Origin: Polytrichum commune
Taxonomy: Eukaryota > Streptophyta > Polytrichopsida > Polytrichales > Polytrichaceae
Reading direction: 5' to 3'
Length of the DNA stretch: 64,000 nucleotides
Assembly (NCBI GenBank): GCA_950295325.1
Contig: OX485804.1
Span: forward strand, 1,922,001-1,986,000
The notes under the pieces are model-generated. The model had not been told where the DNA came from. It ran no database searches and saw only the letters and a program-made list of their open reading frames with translations. Each line of letters starts with the position of its first letter. Position 1 is the stretch's first letter. Position numbers and translations under genes: made by a program. Of the stretch, positions 1-12,100 are shown piece after piece.

Positions 1-289
1 TCTTTCTGATCAAAATGCGGTACAGTTGCATACGTCAGTCAGGTTTTTGTCCCCTTCAATTCTCACAAGTCGTGATTCAATGATTCACTGGGTGATAGCA
101 GCCCACGTCAGCCCAGAGGATCATGCCCGTAAAACGACTGCACTCAAGAATCCTCTTGATCCTTGGCGCAAAGGCATGGCAGAGTTATATTGTGTTCGGA
201 ACAGAAGCTCAATCTGCGTCATCTCTTAGCCAGGGCTGATTTATGATGTCTGACAATATTTTCCTACTTCATGCTTGAATCTTGCAGGT

Positions 290-748
290 CAAGGAGAATG
301 CCGAAGCGCCTATCGAGGCCGTCCATGTCGATGGCGACCGTTTGAAGGGAGGTAGGTAACATGCGTAAGTTTGGGACTTGTGATGAACTTCGTCAACTCA
401 ATTCTATGCACATGATGGAGTTATTATTGAGTATCATCATAGAGTAAGAGCAGTATGCATGGATATAAAGAGGTGTGATCATCAACTTGAATTGGATATT
501 AAGACATGTTCCAATTTTCACTTCCTTTTTTGACTAGTATTATACTGTTGGGATGGTGCACAGACCCGCCTGTGATATTAGGTCACCACTATCTATGTCA
601 CAGCGATGACGGGGAGGAGAAATGGGTGGCCGATCTCATATCCTCGGGAATTCTTGAAGCAAGACAGAGGCGTCGTAAAATAAAACCTCGTTCAAAGGAT
701 ATGGTGGTCCTAAACGAGGGCTCGGTGCGAAAGACGTCGACGGAGTAA
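290..748 (+). CDS. Probable last two exons of an unidentified gene (5' part outside window)
   Basis: I do not recognise this protein. An exon-like segment at 290-350 follows a TTGCAG acceptor and ends at a GTAGGT donor; it reads VKENAEAPIEAVHVDGDRLK in the only sensible frame. A second open segment ends at TAA 746-748 and contains DDGEEKWVADLISSGILEA followed by a basic stretch (RQRRRKIKPRSK). Two acceptors (after 563 or after 581) both keep the reading frame with the first exon, giving a C-terminus of about 70-75 residues, acidic then strongly basic. The matching phase and rising GC over these two segments support a real gene running in from the left. Without the upstream exons no function can be given. 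The two segments could also be chance open reading. Confidence 0.4.
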
Positions 749-2850
749 TTGTTTTACATTTCCAGAATGACTCAACAATCGACTGTATATTGTAGATGAC
801 ATTGTAAAGTATGGTATCGTATATCCTACTTGCAGAGATTTGATGATCTCCAGTGCAACTTCTCTTTAGTATCTTAAGTATGTAGATTGTGCTAGAATCT
901 ATATCCATAAGTTAGCACAATCTGCATACTTCATTATGCCTGACTGGAATGGCTCCGAATTACCTTAGTATTTTGATGTAGAGTAATACATTGTACATTC
1001 ATGTGAACTTCATTATCCTCTGGATTTAACAGTAAAGGTCACATACTTGTTGATCATTGATCACCGTTAATTGTTTGTGGTTGACAGTAGGTAGCTAACA
1101 TTGAATACCAAATGTTGAAGTAAATGTTTCGAAGCTGGGTGAATTTGAGAAATTATCAGTGAATCTAAAGCTGTGGCACATAACCCACCATATTGACGAA
1201 CTCTATACTCACCTTCGGCGACCATTTTGACATTTGTTGATTGGACTTAAGACTTATCAACTGTGTCGAATTTCAGAAATTATATACTGTCTATTTTATA
1301 TAGTCACAGAAACCGCCGGCTCTGCAAATGAATTGATATTAATCAGGAGGAAAGAAAAAACATTCTCCACATTCAGCAACATCTACAGAGAAAACCGTCC
1401 ACACCGGCCCCATACTTGTTCTGTCAACAGCCTGGGTATTCCGAAGGCACAAAGGGCAGGTGGATGCGTAGACATGAGTAAATTACCCGGGTCAATGTAC
1501 CTTGCACTCATCATCATTCGTGACACCATTTCACTCGTACTTACTTACGTCTTGCAGTTCACTCTCCTTTGCTTTGTATTTTAATTTACTTTCATCTCTG
1601 TTGCCTCATTGATTGGGTGTCTGCTTCGATCGAACTCTCTGGAATATTCTGCTACTCCGAACAAGAACTCCATAAAGCGGTAGCAGTTTTGAAGATCGAA
1701 GCAAAGTCTCCCTGTGATCGTTCCTTGCCCATAGGCCAGAAAATCATGCTTGGAAATGTCCAGCCTCAAGAAACCTCTTGATCTTTGGCGCTTGTTATTC
1801 TAGTCAGTCATATCCCTGTGAAGACCCCAGGTTGGCAGAGGGCATGGCAGGTTTGATTACTAGAACAGGGTTGGAACAGAAGCTCGATCAGTGCCCCCTT
1901 GCATTCTACTACAAGTCTTGCTCATGCATCTGATTGCGATGGTGAAGATGAGCCTGGGTACCTGGCATTGTGGCGTCCGGAATCTTGGATATTCGAGGGA
2001 GGGGTCGAAGAACAAGGCCACCTACAAAGAACATCTTAGGATTATCTTTCTCTGTCTCTCCATTTCTAGGCATAGAATTAGGTTGAAAAAAATCATCACA
2101 AGGCTCAATCTTACGCATGTTACCTACCTCTATTCAAACGGTTGGCGTTACAGTCGCCATGTACCTCCATAGCTCTGGTATTATTCTCGTTTACCTGCAA
2201 GATTCAAGCCATGTGTTGCTCTGGCCATGGCGATCAAGCCTAGAGGTTACGGAAGCACACTGTTCTTTGTGCAGGCACCGGTTTTTGTTCAGAGGAGCAT
2301 TTCCTCTCTTAATTAACCAGACGCTGGCCATCTGAAGAATCTGGCATTCTGCAACAGGCAATTAGGGAAGGCGGGTTTCCCACTTGTTCTACGACACCTC
2401 TCTCTATTTCCTAAGCTTCCCGATGCTACAACGTCAGCTACCCATTTCTCGTCTCCATCAATGCTACAGGTGCATCTTTCTCTGCTACACTGTCGAAGTT
2501 CTGAGCTTCTGCTACTGATGTCACGTTTCTCCGTCTAAAAGATCTCAAGGGAGGATGGTTGGTTTTTCTTTCCTTTTCTGATGGCTATTTTCGTGTTACT
2601 GCTGTGCTTGTCCTCATCCAGTTGACTACTATTCTCTGCTTTTTCCAGAAGCAGGATATGGTCTTTTCAAGCATTTTTTTTCATGGCAATTACTTGCAGC
2701 GATGGATTTCCTTTTCTTTTCAGTAGGGCAAACCTTCCATGAAGAAGTTCTGGGCTGGAGGTTGTGTGACTTTCTAGGCTAGGTGCAAAATGATGTAGTA
2801 ACATGTGTGGAAAGGAGCAGGTGAGCTCAGGACTGCTTGCTGCCTGTGGT
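749..2850. other. No recognisable gene; one short internal duplication
   Basis: No reading frame here resembles a known protein. Pieces of about 110-235 recur near 1760-1895: a CCTCTTGATC-TTGGCGC block, GGCATGGCAG and GGAACAGAAGCTC appear in the same order. This suggests an old local duplication. The rest is unstructured AT-rich sequence. Confidence 0.4.
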
Positions 2851-2864
2851 CATTACTTACTTGA

Positions 2865-4000
2865 GAGAATGTGGCAGAAAAATATGGAGTTGATCGTAAG
2901 CAGCAGGTTCGTATATATTGCTGCAGTAAGTCAAACTCCCATCAGTGTTTGTCTCTCTAACTTGTCTCAATGAAAATCCTAGAATGCAACTTTCTCCATG
3001 CTGTACAACCTGTGCTTTCATTTCTAATTTTCTACGAAATGCAAGAAATCGTTCTCCTGGCAGGTTGTTTTGTTACATCATAAGGCAGCATCCGCCAGAA
3101 CTTTAGGAAAATGCAAAGGTGAGTTCCTCCCTGTTCATAAGAAGGTTACCAGCCCCTGCCTTTCGATTACTGGCGGCACATCCTCAAGTTATTCCAAGTG
3201 TTGCTATTCCATCCTGATGTTTTCGACATTGATGAGGTATGAAAATCCACCCTGCAATTGCTGCAGACTTTAAGCGTCTCTTGACAGAGCCTTATGAGGT
3301 TACTTTTTGGATCTATTCAAGTGTCCATTATTTCTGGATTCATGCGCATAGAACTTCTCTAGGAATACTATGGAATCTGACAAAGCGTGGCCTATTGTAA
3401 AACTGCCGTTTCAACCCTGCTTTGTGGAGCTGTTGTCATGTGTACTATGTCCAAGGGGACTAACACTACGGCGACCAGTAAAATGTTTTCTGATTGTGTT
3501 TAGGAACTTCCATCACAGTATACATTTGGTGCTCAAGAGCTTGGACGAGGTGAACCGAAGATTTAATGTGAATGGAGGTGCTATTGCTCTTGAGTCATCC
3601 ATCAGGAGCTGCTGGTAAGTTTCTGGACTGTAGAAAATAACTTGTTGGATAATAATATACAAATAAGAGTAGGTGTGTAGCTTCTTTAAGCTTAACCATC
3701 AAGTAGATAGTAGACACCTTACCACACCAATATCTTTGTCAAATATACCATCTAGAATACCAAGTATGATACTTTGGCTGTGAGGTTAGGAAAACCACAC
3801 TGCGGTTTTTAATTTTGAACAGAATAAGATACTTGCGAAGGTTTCTGCTATCTCAGATTGAAGAGGAAATTGAAGAATTTAAGGATAAGATGGAGGCCAA
3901 GAAGCTGAGAGGAGAAACAAGTGGAGGATGTGAAGAGCTTCTTGAGTTCAATTGGAGCATGAAGACCTCTTTGAGTTGATCGTGGGAGAATGAAGACCTC
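2865..4000 (+). pseudogene. Exon-like segments of an unidentified, probably broken gene
   Basis: Several segments read as protein and have splice-like edges, but they do not join into one frame. At 2872-2915 the reading is NVAEKYGVDRKQQ. At 3064-3118 it is VVLLHHKAASARTLGKCK with a GTGAGT donor. This is in phase with 3146-3236, which reads GYQPLPFDYWRHILKLFQ then VLLFHPDVFDIDE. Directly after, a different frame gives KIHPAIAADFKRLLTEPYE with no room for an intron, which implies a frameshift. A segment at 3505-3613 ends at GTAAGT. A last one near 3823-3979 is acidic and helical (IEEEIEEFKDKMEAKKLR). I do not recognise the family. A decayed gene copy fits best; an undetected intron arrangement is possible. 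Confidence 0.35.
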
Positions 4001-4058
4001 TTTGAGTTGAATGTAGGAGCATGTAGACCTCTTTGAATTGAATATGGGAGCATGTGAG
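3942..4058. repeat. 31-bp minisatellite, four imperfect units
   Basis: Units begin at 3942, 3971, 4002 and 4033. Each has the pattern TTGAGTTGA, then a variable block, GGGAGCATG and AAGACCTCT. Unit lengths are 29, 31, 31 and about 26 bp. Confidence 0.85.
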
Positions 4059-4395
4059 CATGATTTGAGCGTACTATATATGGCACAACATGGCTCTGTG
4101 CTGAATCAATTTAGCAACATTGCCTTGTTTGACACGATTATATATGTAATGATTGTTTTCTCAGTACATTCTGTGAAGATGGTGAATGGTTTGATTATGT
4201 GTGATCTTCGACTGGAAGTCTCAGTTCCATAAATTTCAACTTTGACAATTGCAAATGCGTGAATAGGTATAGGTAGTGCTTCAGTATAGAACTAAGTATG
4301 AATCTGTTGTTTAGTCCTTGAGTTTTTTGTGTAAATTATATCACACCCGCTGGGTATAAACCAGAAGTTATTTTCAAAGAATTTTGCACAGAAGT

Positions 4396-4967
4396 CCAAC
4401 TCTAACAATATTGCCCAAAAATTGCTCAGTTGGCTCAGACCCTCACCAAGTGGAGATCTGTGCTATTAGGGTTACTCCATGTATATTGTCGCTCAGTACA
4501 AGCAAATGATGGAATCTCGCACATGATTGTGCCATATCTTCCAAGGACGAGTGTCACTTACATATCACATACACTAATAATTTCACCCCCTTGTTGCAAT
4601 TTTTAATATTAAAACACTGCTGACGCTAGTAACACAAATTTGCTCACAAGGACTCTATACCCTATGTTTATCCAAGTGACTCCAACTCTAACAATATTGC
4701 CCAAAAATTATATACTTGGCTCAGACCCTCACCAGGTGGAGATCTGTGCTATTAGGGTTACTCCATGTATATTGTCTCTCCGTACAAACACAGGATGGAA
4801 TCTCGCACATGAATGTGCCATATCTTCCAAGGACGAGTGTCACTTACATATCACATACACTAATAATGTCACCCCCTTGTTGCATTTTTTAATATTAAAA
4901 CACTGCTGACACTAGCAGCACAAATTTGCTCACAGGAACTCTATACCCTATGTTTATCCAAGTGACT
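4396..4967. repeat. Two-copy tandem duplication, 286-bp unit
   Basis: Unit 1 is 4396-4681 and unit 2 is 4682-4967. Both start CCAACTCTAACAATATTGCC and end ATCCAAGTGACT, and they match closely along their length (for example GGTGGAGATCTGTGCTATTA in unit 2 against AGTGGAGATCTGTGCTATTA in unit 1). The few differences are mainly single-base changes plus one rewritten patch after the shared CCAAAAATT. No protein reading frame is shared by both units, so the duplication looks non-coding and fairly recent. Confidence 0.92.
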
Positions 4968-6470
4968 ATATGTGTAATTGGTGTAAATTGGTGCTTGTTT
5001 CAGCCTGAAGATTATATATGGCTTTGCCAATGCAAATGGAAGCAGTGATGTTCTTAAATATTATTACAAGATCAGAAAACACAAGAGGAATATTGTGTTT
5101 GTCAGTAGCTTTGCGCAAGTGCTCCAAGTTACTGAAGGAGACCACTCATCAGTAGGTAGAGTAGCATTCCAGATACTCTTCCTGACTTTTTCAACTCTCT
5201 CCACAAGTTGCACAATATCGAATTCTTCTCAGATTTCCAGGAGTCCACAAGCATAACGCGAAGCAGGGGCCCAGTCATCTCCACTACTCATGTATCTTGG
5301 GACTCTAGATGCCAATATACCATGCCTCCATCACATTTTATATGCTCTGCATGTTTCCTTTTGCCTTAAAGTTTTTGCATTCTCTGAACCAATGATACTA
5401 TACCTCCAGTGCTTACTCTGTCTAAGAAGGGCGTGAAATGAACTTACCAGAGAAAGTGGAGTGGCCGGTGTCTTTGGAGATGGCAGGAGGCCGGAAGGGC
5501 AAACAATTGTTGTTAACATCTGAAGGTACGTTTTCTTAAATACACCCTGCTTTCGGTCTTGTTCTGTGCGAAGAGAGAAGGTGTTACTGAAAGTTTGAGA
5601 AGCCTAAATCGTTAGAAATATATTGCTTCAAGTCTAGGAGCGGAGGAAAGAACAATCTCATGTTGGTCTTCGGTTCGTTTAATCATGTGGTTCACCGCAA
5701 AGAGGAAGCGCCACTTGCAAGTGAACTCGACCGACATGTGACTAGAGTTACATGTTTCAAGCAGGAAGAATGACACCAAGTAGGTTAATCTAGTCGCCAC
5801 AAAACTCAGATTCTTGAGGATGGAAGGTGGCCGCCAAGCAGGTTAGTTACCGCAACACTTAGATGCTGACGAATGGAATTCAGTTTCATGCACACATGTG
5901 AACAAGCAACCTTCTTCAAGAGGATTTCTGCTTTACATTACTGCGATCATCACGAGTTTGCATTTGAACCATGTGACCGGCGAATCTATTGCTTTTGTCA
6001 TCACGCATTGGATCCCCTGTTTTGGTTCCTGTTGCTAAATTCTTTAGAGCATGAGAGGGGGTACTAAGCTTAGTGCTAAAGAATCAAGTTCGGATGGAAT
6101 CGACCCAACATCAGGTTTCACTGTTTGAGAAGCTTGTCATATCGAAATTGCTTAAGATCTGAGGTAGGGAATTTCCATAGCTGAGAAATGTTACAGAGAT
6201 GTCTAATTACAGGTACTGTCCTCGTTAGACCTGTGGTCATTCTTGGGGAGGCAATTACACCCCACACGGAGAACTTTACATTGATCAACTGTATATAATT
6301 TAGTAAGATTCCAGGAGTTGAACAAGGTCCATTCAAGTGCTATAAGATGGATAATTGCTGCCATGAGGAGACTTGTAGCTTGTGAAGCCCCAACATGTGT
6401 TTAGTATATTCAAGCATAGATAAAGACATGCTAGGCATTGTTTTTGAGCTCAACTGAAACCGACATAACA
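4968..6470. other. No supported gene
   Basis: Only short open frames of about 60-70 codons are present and none has recognisable motifs. Sequence around 5430-5530 and 5870-6060 is somewhat more GC-rich, but I see no consistent exon chain. Confidence 0.4.
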
Positions 6471-6472
6471 TT

Positions 6473-6610
6473 ATTAAGCAGTGTGCATTCGTTCATGTGG
6501 ATCCCAAGAATATAACCATGGGATGTCGCAGCTAGTCCAAATTTGCACTAGCTGCGGCATCCCATGGTTATATTTTCGGGGTCTACATGTACGAACACAC
6601 ACTACTTAAT
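6473..6610. repeat. Long fold-back: 64-bp inverted arms, 10-bp loop
   Basis: Arms at 6473-6536 and 6547-6610 are reverse complements with about nine mismatches, mostly transitions; the loop is CCAAATTTGC. The loop-proximal half (core AATATAACCATGGGATG) is nearly perfect. Either strand would fold into one long imperfect stem of microRNA-precursor dimensions. It could equally be a small fold-back transposon. I do not recognise a known plant microRNA in the stem. Confidence 0.85.
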
Positions 6611-8462
6611 TATGATGTGATGGAGGCCCATGCAATATTAGTGTAGACTATTCTATGATCACTTGTCCTACAAGATGACCAATGCAATGGAAACTTACAT
6701 CTTTGATATTGTGTGGTGTAGAGTTTGAAGATACCAACATGCTACTCTCAAAAATAGCGACTTCCAGGTTTTGCACAACCAAAGGTTAAATAATATTTGA
6801 CATCGGAAACAACTTCAAAGACTTTGTATTAGTCTAGTGTTCCATACTTGAAATGAATCAACCACAAACCATTAGGAAACTTGTGTTTTTAACATGGATG
6901 GATGGGAGGTACACTCCTATGCAACAATTATCTTTTGCCTTAGTATCTTGCTAGTATAGACTATTTGTAATTCAACGTTATTGAGAAGGTTGTAAAGTGT
7001 GGTAAGGGTTAGATTTTTAATTGATCCAATTGACACCCAAGTGCCTTCTCTAGTTAAACCAAATTAATGTGAAAATGCTTGTTACGGTTGATTGTGGAGG
7101 TTTGGCCTATTCTAATGTGCAATAAACTTAGAGGAAAATCTAGATCTAGTTAATTACAAATCCAATCATGCCATAATAATGGGAATAAGATCATGAATGA
7201 ACCTCAATTTGTGACAAATTTTCAATTTGCATGTATGCAATCTTCTTAAGTTGTTACAAAGGTGTGCCTCAAGTGGTTAGTGTCGAGTGGGTGTTGAGCA
7301 TTGACTTTTGGTTTTGATCCCAACCAATGATTAGTTGTCTTACATTAAACCCTTTAAGTTATTATTAGAACTATTTGCTCATATGATATTGAACCATACT
7401 TTTTGCAACAAAAAGTAAGTGTTTGAAGCAAGTTGGTGTTTGAATAGCTTTGGCATGTCTACCTTAGCACTCATTTCAATTTTCCGAATGGGGATTGTGT
7501 AAATTCTCCAAAATTGTATTGCAGCTAGGTTGCAAGGGAGTTGTTGGTTCTTGCCATAATGGCTTCTCCAAGTGAGCCAAAGTCTTCTTGGTGCCTCAGG
7601 TTAGTTTCTTGAATTGGTTCTTGGTTCTTGTTCCTTAACTAAATTAGTTAAATATTAAGTTTCTTCCATCCATGGATTTAGATCTATACATCTAGTATTA
7701 TACACAAAGTTCAGTCAATATTTAGGTTTCCTTCTTGGCTTCTCTTTTAAGTATGTCTTAAGATCATCCAGGACCTAAACTGTGAAGTATATCATGCTTT
7801 TATCAATGGAAATTTGTCATTTCATTCCACAACACCAGAACAACAACGTTGTTCTTGAAGCTCATCAAACTCACACTCAATAACCATGTGAATAATTTGG
7901 AGCAATCTACTCAAATTTGCAATAGGAGACACAAACGCATCTATAGAACCCAATTATAACTTATTCAAAATTTGAAAAAAAATAATAATAATAATTGAAA
8001 TATGATAGATTCAACAACTTCCAAGAGTAAAGAATTTGCAAGTTCAAAGCACTCATGCCAAAAGTGCCCTAGGCTACTCTATCATAACCGTTTGGATGCC
8101 CTCTCCTTTGGACCCTTCGATTGTGGGATTAATGGCCTAAATCATAAGTGCAAGGATTATGCTATGCTATGCTATGCTATGGACCTATGTAATGGGTGAC
8201 AGGAAACTCACTGAATGACGAGATGTGATAGCAACAAGATATCCATCGACTCCCATCCGTTATGAGACCTAACAGGTCTGTTGATGGATGTAAATTTAGA
8301 TTATGGATGAAAAGTCCTCTGCGTGGATAGAGTGCAAAAGGGTTGATGGAAGTGCTGTCCACTGGGATGAGCGACCGGTTATGGGAATGCCATTATCCAA
8401 CTCAATCCCGGAACGCCACCTCGGACGCCCCAAAATGGCGCCAAGAGGGTTTCCAGATGGTG
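6611..8462. other. No supported gene; short TATGC repeat
   Basis: AT-rich sequence without a plausible gene. A five-base tandem (TATGC) lies at about 8158-8180. An isolated ATG near 7560 is followed by about 14 codons and a GTTAGT donor-like site, but no partner exon was found. Confidence 0.4.
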
Positions 8463-9119
8463 TCATCGCGAGTAGTCCCACAAACTTATCGTCTCTTCAG
8501 GATGCAAGTGGTGGGTGCTGTCGAATAATCTCAGCTCATCACTGCAAAAGTCTTCTTCGATCGGGTAACCGCGTCGCAAAGAACGCTCGAGTTCTGCAGG
8601 TATGTAAACATTCGCGTCTTGAGCCATGTGATTTGAATCTGCAGACTTACTGTTGTCAAATTCCGTGTCTATCCAGGCTTCCCACAATTTCGAAACAGCT
8701 GAAGGACTTGTCTTTGCAGATGATCCCGCCTCGGCCATAAGGAGGGATTGATGAGTGGCATCATGAGCTGCCGGGAGACTCGATGGTATTGCAGCATATG
8801 CAGCTGCCTTAGCGATGGCTTTGATGTATTCGTGATCAGTGCAGGGCCAAACCTGATCAGGATAAATTAGGGTATCCGGGAAGTTGAGCTTCGGGTGGTT
8901 CGGCCCTTTCAAACACACCACAGCCGCATCGTAAGCTCTGGCGGCGATCTCGGCAGTAGGGTAAGATCCTAACCAGATCCGTTTCTTGGTGTTCGGGTCC
9001 TGAGTTTCCGTCACCCATGCCCTCCACTCGGGCCGCATGCGCACGCCCTTGTACTTCTGTGTTGCAAGAGTCGTGCAAGGCAACATTTCATTTGAAGATG
9101 AATTACTCGACTGGGCCAT
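8463..9119 (-). CDS. AP2/ERF transcription factor, DREB A-5-like, intronless
   Basis: Predicted nuclear DNA-binding factor of 218 residues without introns, as usual for ERF-family genes. The start is the ATG read from 9119; the in-frame codon six bases upstream is GTG and is not used. A single AP2 domain covers residues 23-82: YKGVRMR, then [21 protein letters not shown] and [13 protein letters not shown]. The YKGVRMR/IWLGSY/CLKGP wording resembles the DREB A-5 group. Val at position 14 is DREB-like, while Asp at position 19 is ERF-like. The first strand is unusual: the normal RxWGxWVxEIR reads [12 protein letters not shown], with one extra residue, the Gly of WG changed to Arg, and the DNA-contacting Arg of EIR changed to Gln. 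The C-terminus is Ser-, Ala- and acid-rich and ends ISLWDYSR. No EAR repression motif is visible. DNA specificity may be altered. Confidence 0.9.
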   Translation of the reverse strand: MAQSSNSSSNEMLPCTTLATQKYKGVRMRPEWRAWVTETQDPNTKKRIWLGSYPTAEIAARAYDAAVVCLKGPNHPKLNFPDTLIYPDQVWPCTDHEYIKAIAKAAAYAAIPSSLPAAHDATHQSLLMAEAGSSAKTSPSAVSKLWEAWIDTEFDNSKSADSNHMAQDANVYIPAELERSLRRGYPIEEDFCSDELRLFDSTHHLHPEETISLWDYSR

Positions 9120-12100
9120 GTCCACTGACCTTATATATCAAATAAGGCACTCGCAACAGTAGTAGTCCTACAACTGCAAGGCACTTACCTCGGGCTTACC
9201 TCGCACTTGGAGCGTCAACCGAAATAGCAATGGCAATACAGCCAAATAATAATATATCACTTCAATTAAAACACTTGCACAACAATTACTAGTGTATCAG
9301 TCCAATCGTCCGTCACTGCCTACTATCTCTCCGCTTGATGTTGACACAATTCCCTATGCGCATTGCAAGACAAAACTCTGATACTGGATAATTTCCCTAT
9401 GTGCAGTAGTACAATTATTTAGCAGCTTGGAGCTTGGAGCTCAATACAATCCTGATCAAAATGACATTATCTTCTTGCAAGGAAATTTGCACAGCTCTCC
9501 TTCAACCTCTCATAAGTAATTTCTGACTAGTTTCGAACTCCAAGTTACACGCACACTGACGAAATCAGTGCTGAGAATATCTTAGGAGTTCAATTGTGTG
9601 TCTACTGTATTTAACTAGCCATGATGCATGAGAAACTAAGACTGTGAGTTTTATTTTTACCTATCACAGCCTCCTTATATATAATTGCACAATTAACTTT
9701 CTCACGGTGAGCAGCAAGAAACCTGGCATGTCCAGATTGATTGATGAGACCGCAGGATGGTCAGCAGCCATCTTAGCCGCCAAATTGTTCTCAACTATTC
9801 TCACTGAGGCTACCGTATCATTTGTAGACACCAACTATATATTTTATTGTAACCTGCAGACCATATGCTGGAAATGCAAAATATTTGATAAATAGGAAAT
9901 CTTACCACCTACGACACTTGTTTTGAAACGGTCGAGGAAGCGTCTACGCGTCTAATCGTCTAAGCGTTCTTAGGAGAACGGTCCGGCTGCGAGTTCTTCG
10001 GCACAGATTCAGTCGACACTGACAGTCAGAATGCTTTTCGAAACCACCACTTCGGTGGCAAACAATCACATCGGCAATGTCGGAGATAGAAACGAATGCA
10101 TCGTTGATTGAGACAGGATTTATTATTTTTTGAATGAAAGAATTGCAGACTCGCGTATAAAATCATCGTTTAGGACCGAAAATGTAAAGTTTCTTGAAGC
10201 CCCCCATCTCAAATAGGTTATCTCTTGCACCGAGATGAAGTGGTGAAATCTGAAGAGGCGAGGCCAAAAACTCCACCAAAACTTGAGACTAAATGTCTGA
10301 ACCAAGGTAGAGTTTGGATCCTTTTGCATGTAATTGCAGAGATCGGTGGTTTCCACGTGAGCCACGTCACTGACCTTAAGAAGATCGACTATGCTATGAA
10401 GCAGAACCATCACTAACAACTACAATATATTGGGCAATGATGTCATCGTTGAGTACTTAACTTGAGTGCCTCCGTTACCCTAATCAAAGGTACTGGTGAA
10501 GATAAATGTTAGCAGGCTGATAAGAACATGATACAAGCTGACCATTCAATTGACCGTGGACGTCAAGTCATAAAGTGGTCAACGACATTAAGCTCAAGTA
10601 TGACTGAACACCGATTCAAGCTCCTTTGAATAGATAATGAAAAATGGTAAGCTCAGATTAAGTGCTGCTCTTGTAAGAGGTGAGTTTTGGGACATCGATG
10701 GCTTCCAACTGTAGCGTCTCATTCCTTCCTCCATAATATTCAAGTATGCACAAATCCATACCGATTATTAAGAAAATTTCAACCGTGAAAATATGGATTG
10801 GATTCGGTGTTTCATTCAATTCGCAAGAATCTTAGAACATCGTTTCGAAGATGAGGAAATCAACCATGATCATGGCCTACTGCCTCGTGCCATATCTTCA
10901 TCTCCGCCGCGGCCTACAAGACACTCACCGTTGTCGACTGAATGGAAGGAGATCTAAACAAATCACGACTCTCTTTGTCTCGAGACATTTTCAACAAATT
11001 GTGTCACCCTTCCTTGGTTGGAAGGTTCTTACCTTTTTCTTCAGCGAAAAGGTCAAGATGCCTCCTTGATGCCAATGCTTAACGAGTAACAAAATGTTGC
11101 TGTTACTTATGAGCATTTAAGATATTAATTGCATTGAACGTGCTAACAACCTTTGTTTGGGCTCTTGGTACTAGGTACTACGTAGGTGGTTTAGTATTTG
11201 TTTTCTGGCGGTCATTATCTTGAGTCTCGTCTTGAGCACTTAACAGGGAGTTTACAAGCTCCTCCAGTTTTTAGCCCCTATTTTGGGAAACTCGTCCTGT
11301 AAATCTCAAAAGCAACTCGGTTATAGTTTGATCTTGGTTTTTTTTTTTTAGTTAAAGCCTAAGTTTTTGTTGGTCTGCAGGTTATAATCCTAAAGTTTGT
11401 CAAATCCCGTGGTTAAAAAATTTAGAATTCTTGTTTGTTCCCAGTGATCATTTAATGTTGTAGTAATCACTTCATACCTCAATTTCGACACTTTTATTTT
11501 TGAATCTTTAAACTAGAAGAAGTTGCATTGTGAAACATGAAAATAACATAGTAAAACATCCAAACATCACTCCAAAACAAATTCAACAACATTGTAAAAC
11601 ACCAAAACATCACTGTAAAACATCAAAACATCACTAAATAGACATTGTAATAAACATGAATAACATTCCTAGCATGATTAGAACATGGTCTAGCCCTTCA
11701 CCGCTTGAAGGCCAAAAATACGTGACTCTTAAATATATCTTGACGAATCAAGATATATTTGAAATTTTGCACAAAAAAAAAAAAAGTGAACCAAAAAAAT
11801 CAAATATAGATATGAAATGAAGATTCAAATATAATCCAAATCTAAGTCTTGGGCATCTTCACAAGTAAGACCAACAAGATACTTCTCAAGGTGAGAATAT
11901 AAAGACCTCCATTTTGTTGAATTCCTTCATAATTCAATTACTTCTACCAAAATGAGGTCAAAATTATGGGTTAGACTTCTAATGCCACCCAAAGTCTAAG
12001 TATTTAGTTCTCAAATGATTTTTGTCTTCGGCCTTCAGATATTTTGTAAGAAAAAACCTTTTCCACAAGTAGTTGTACTTATACATTGACATCTAGCAAT

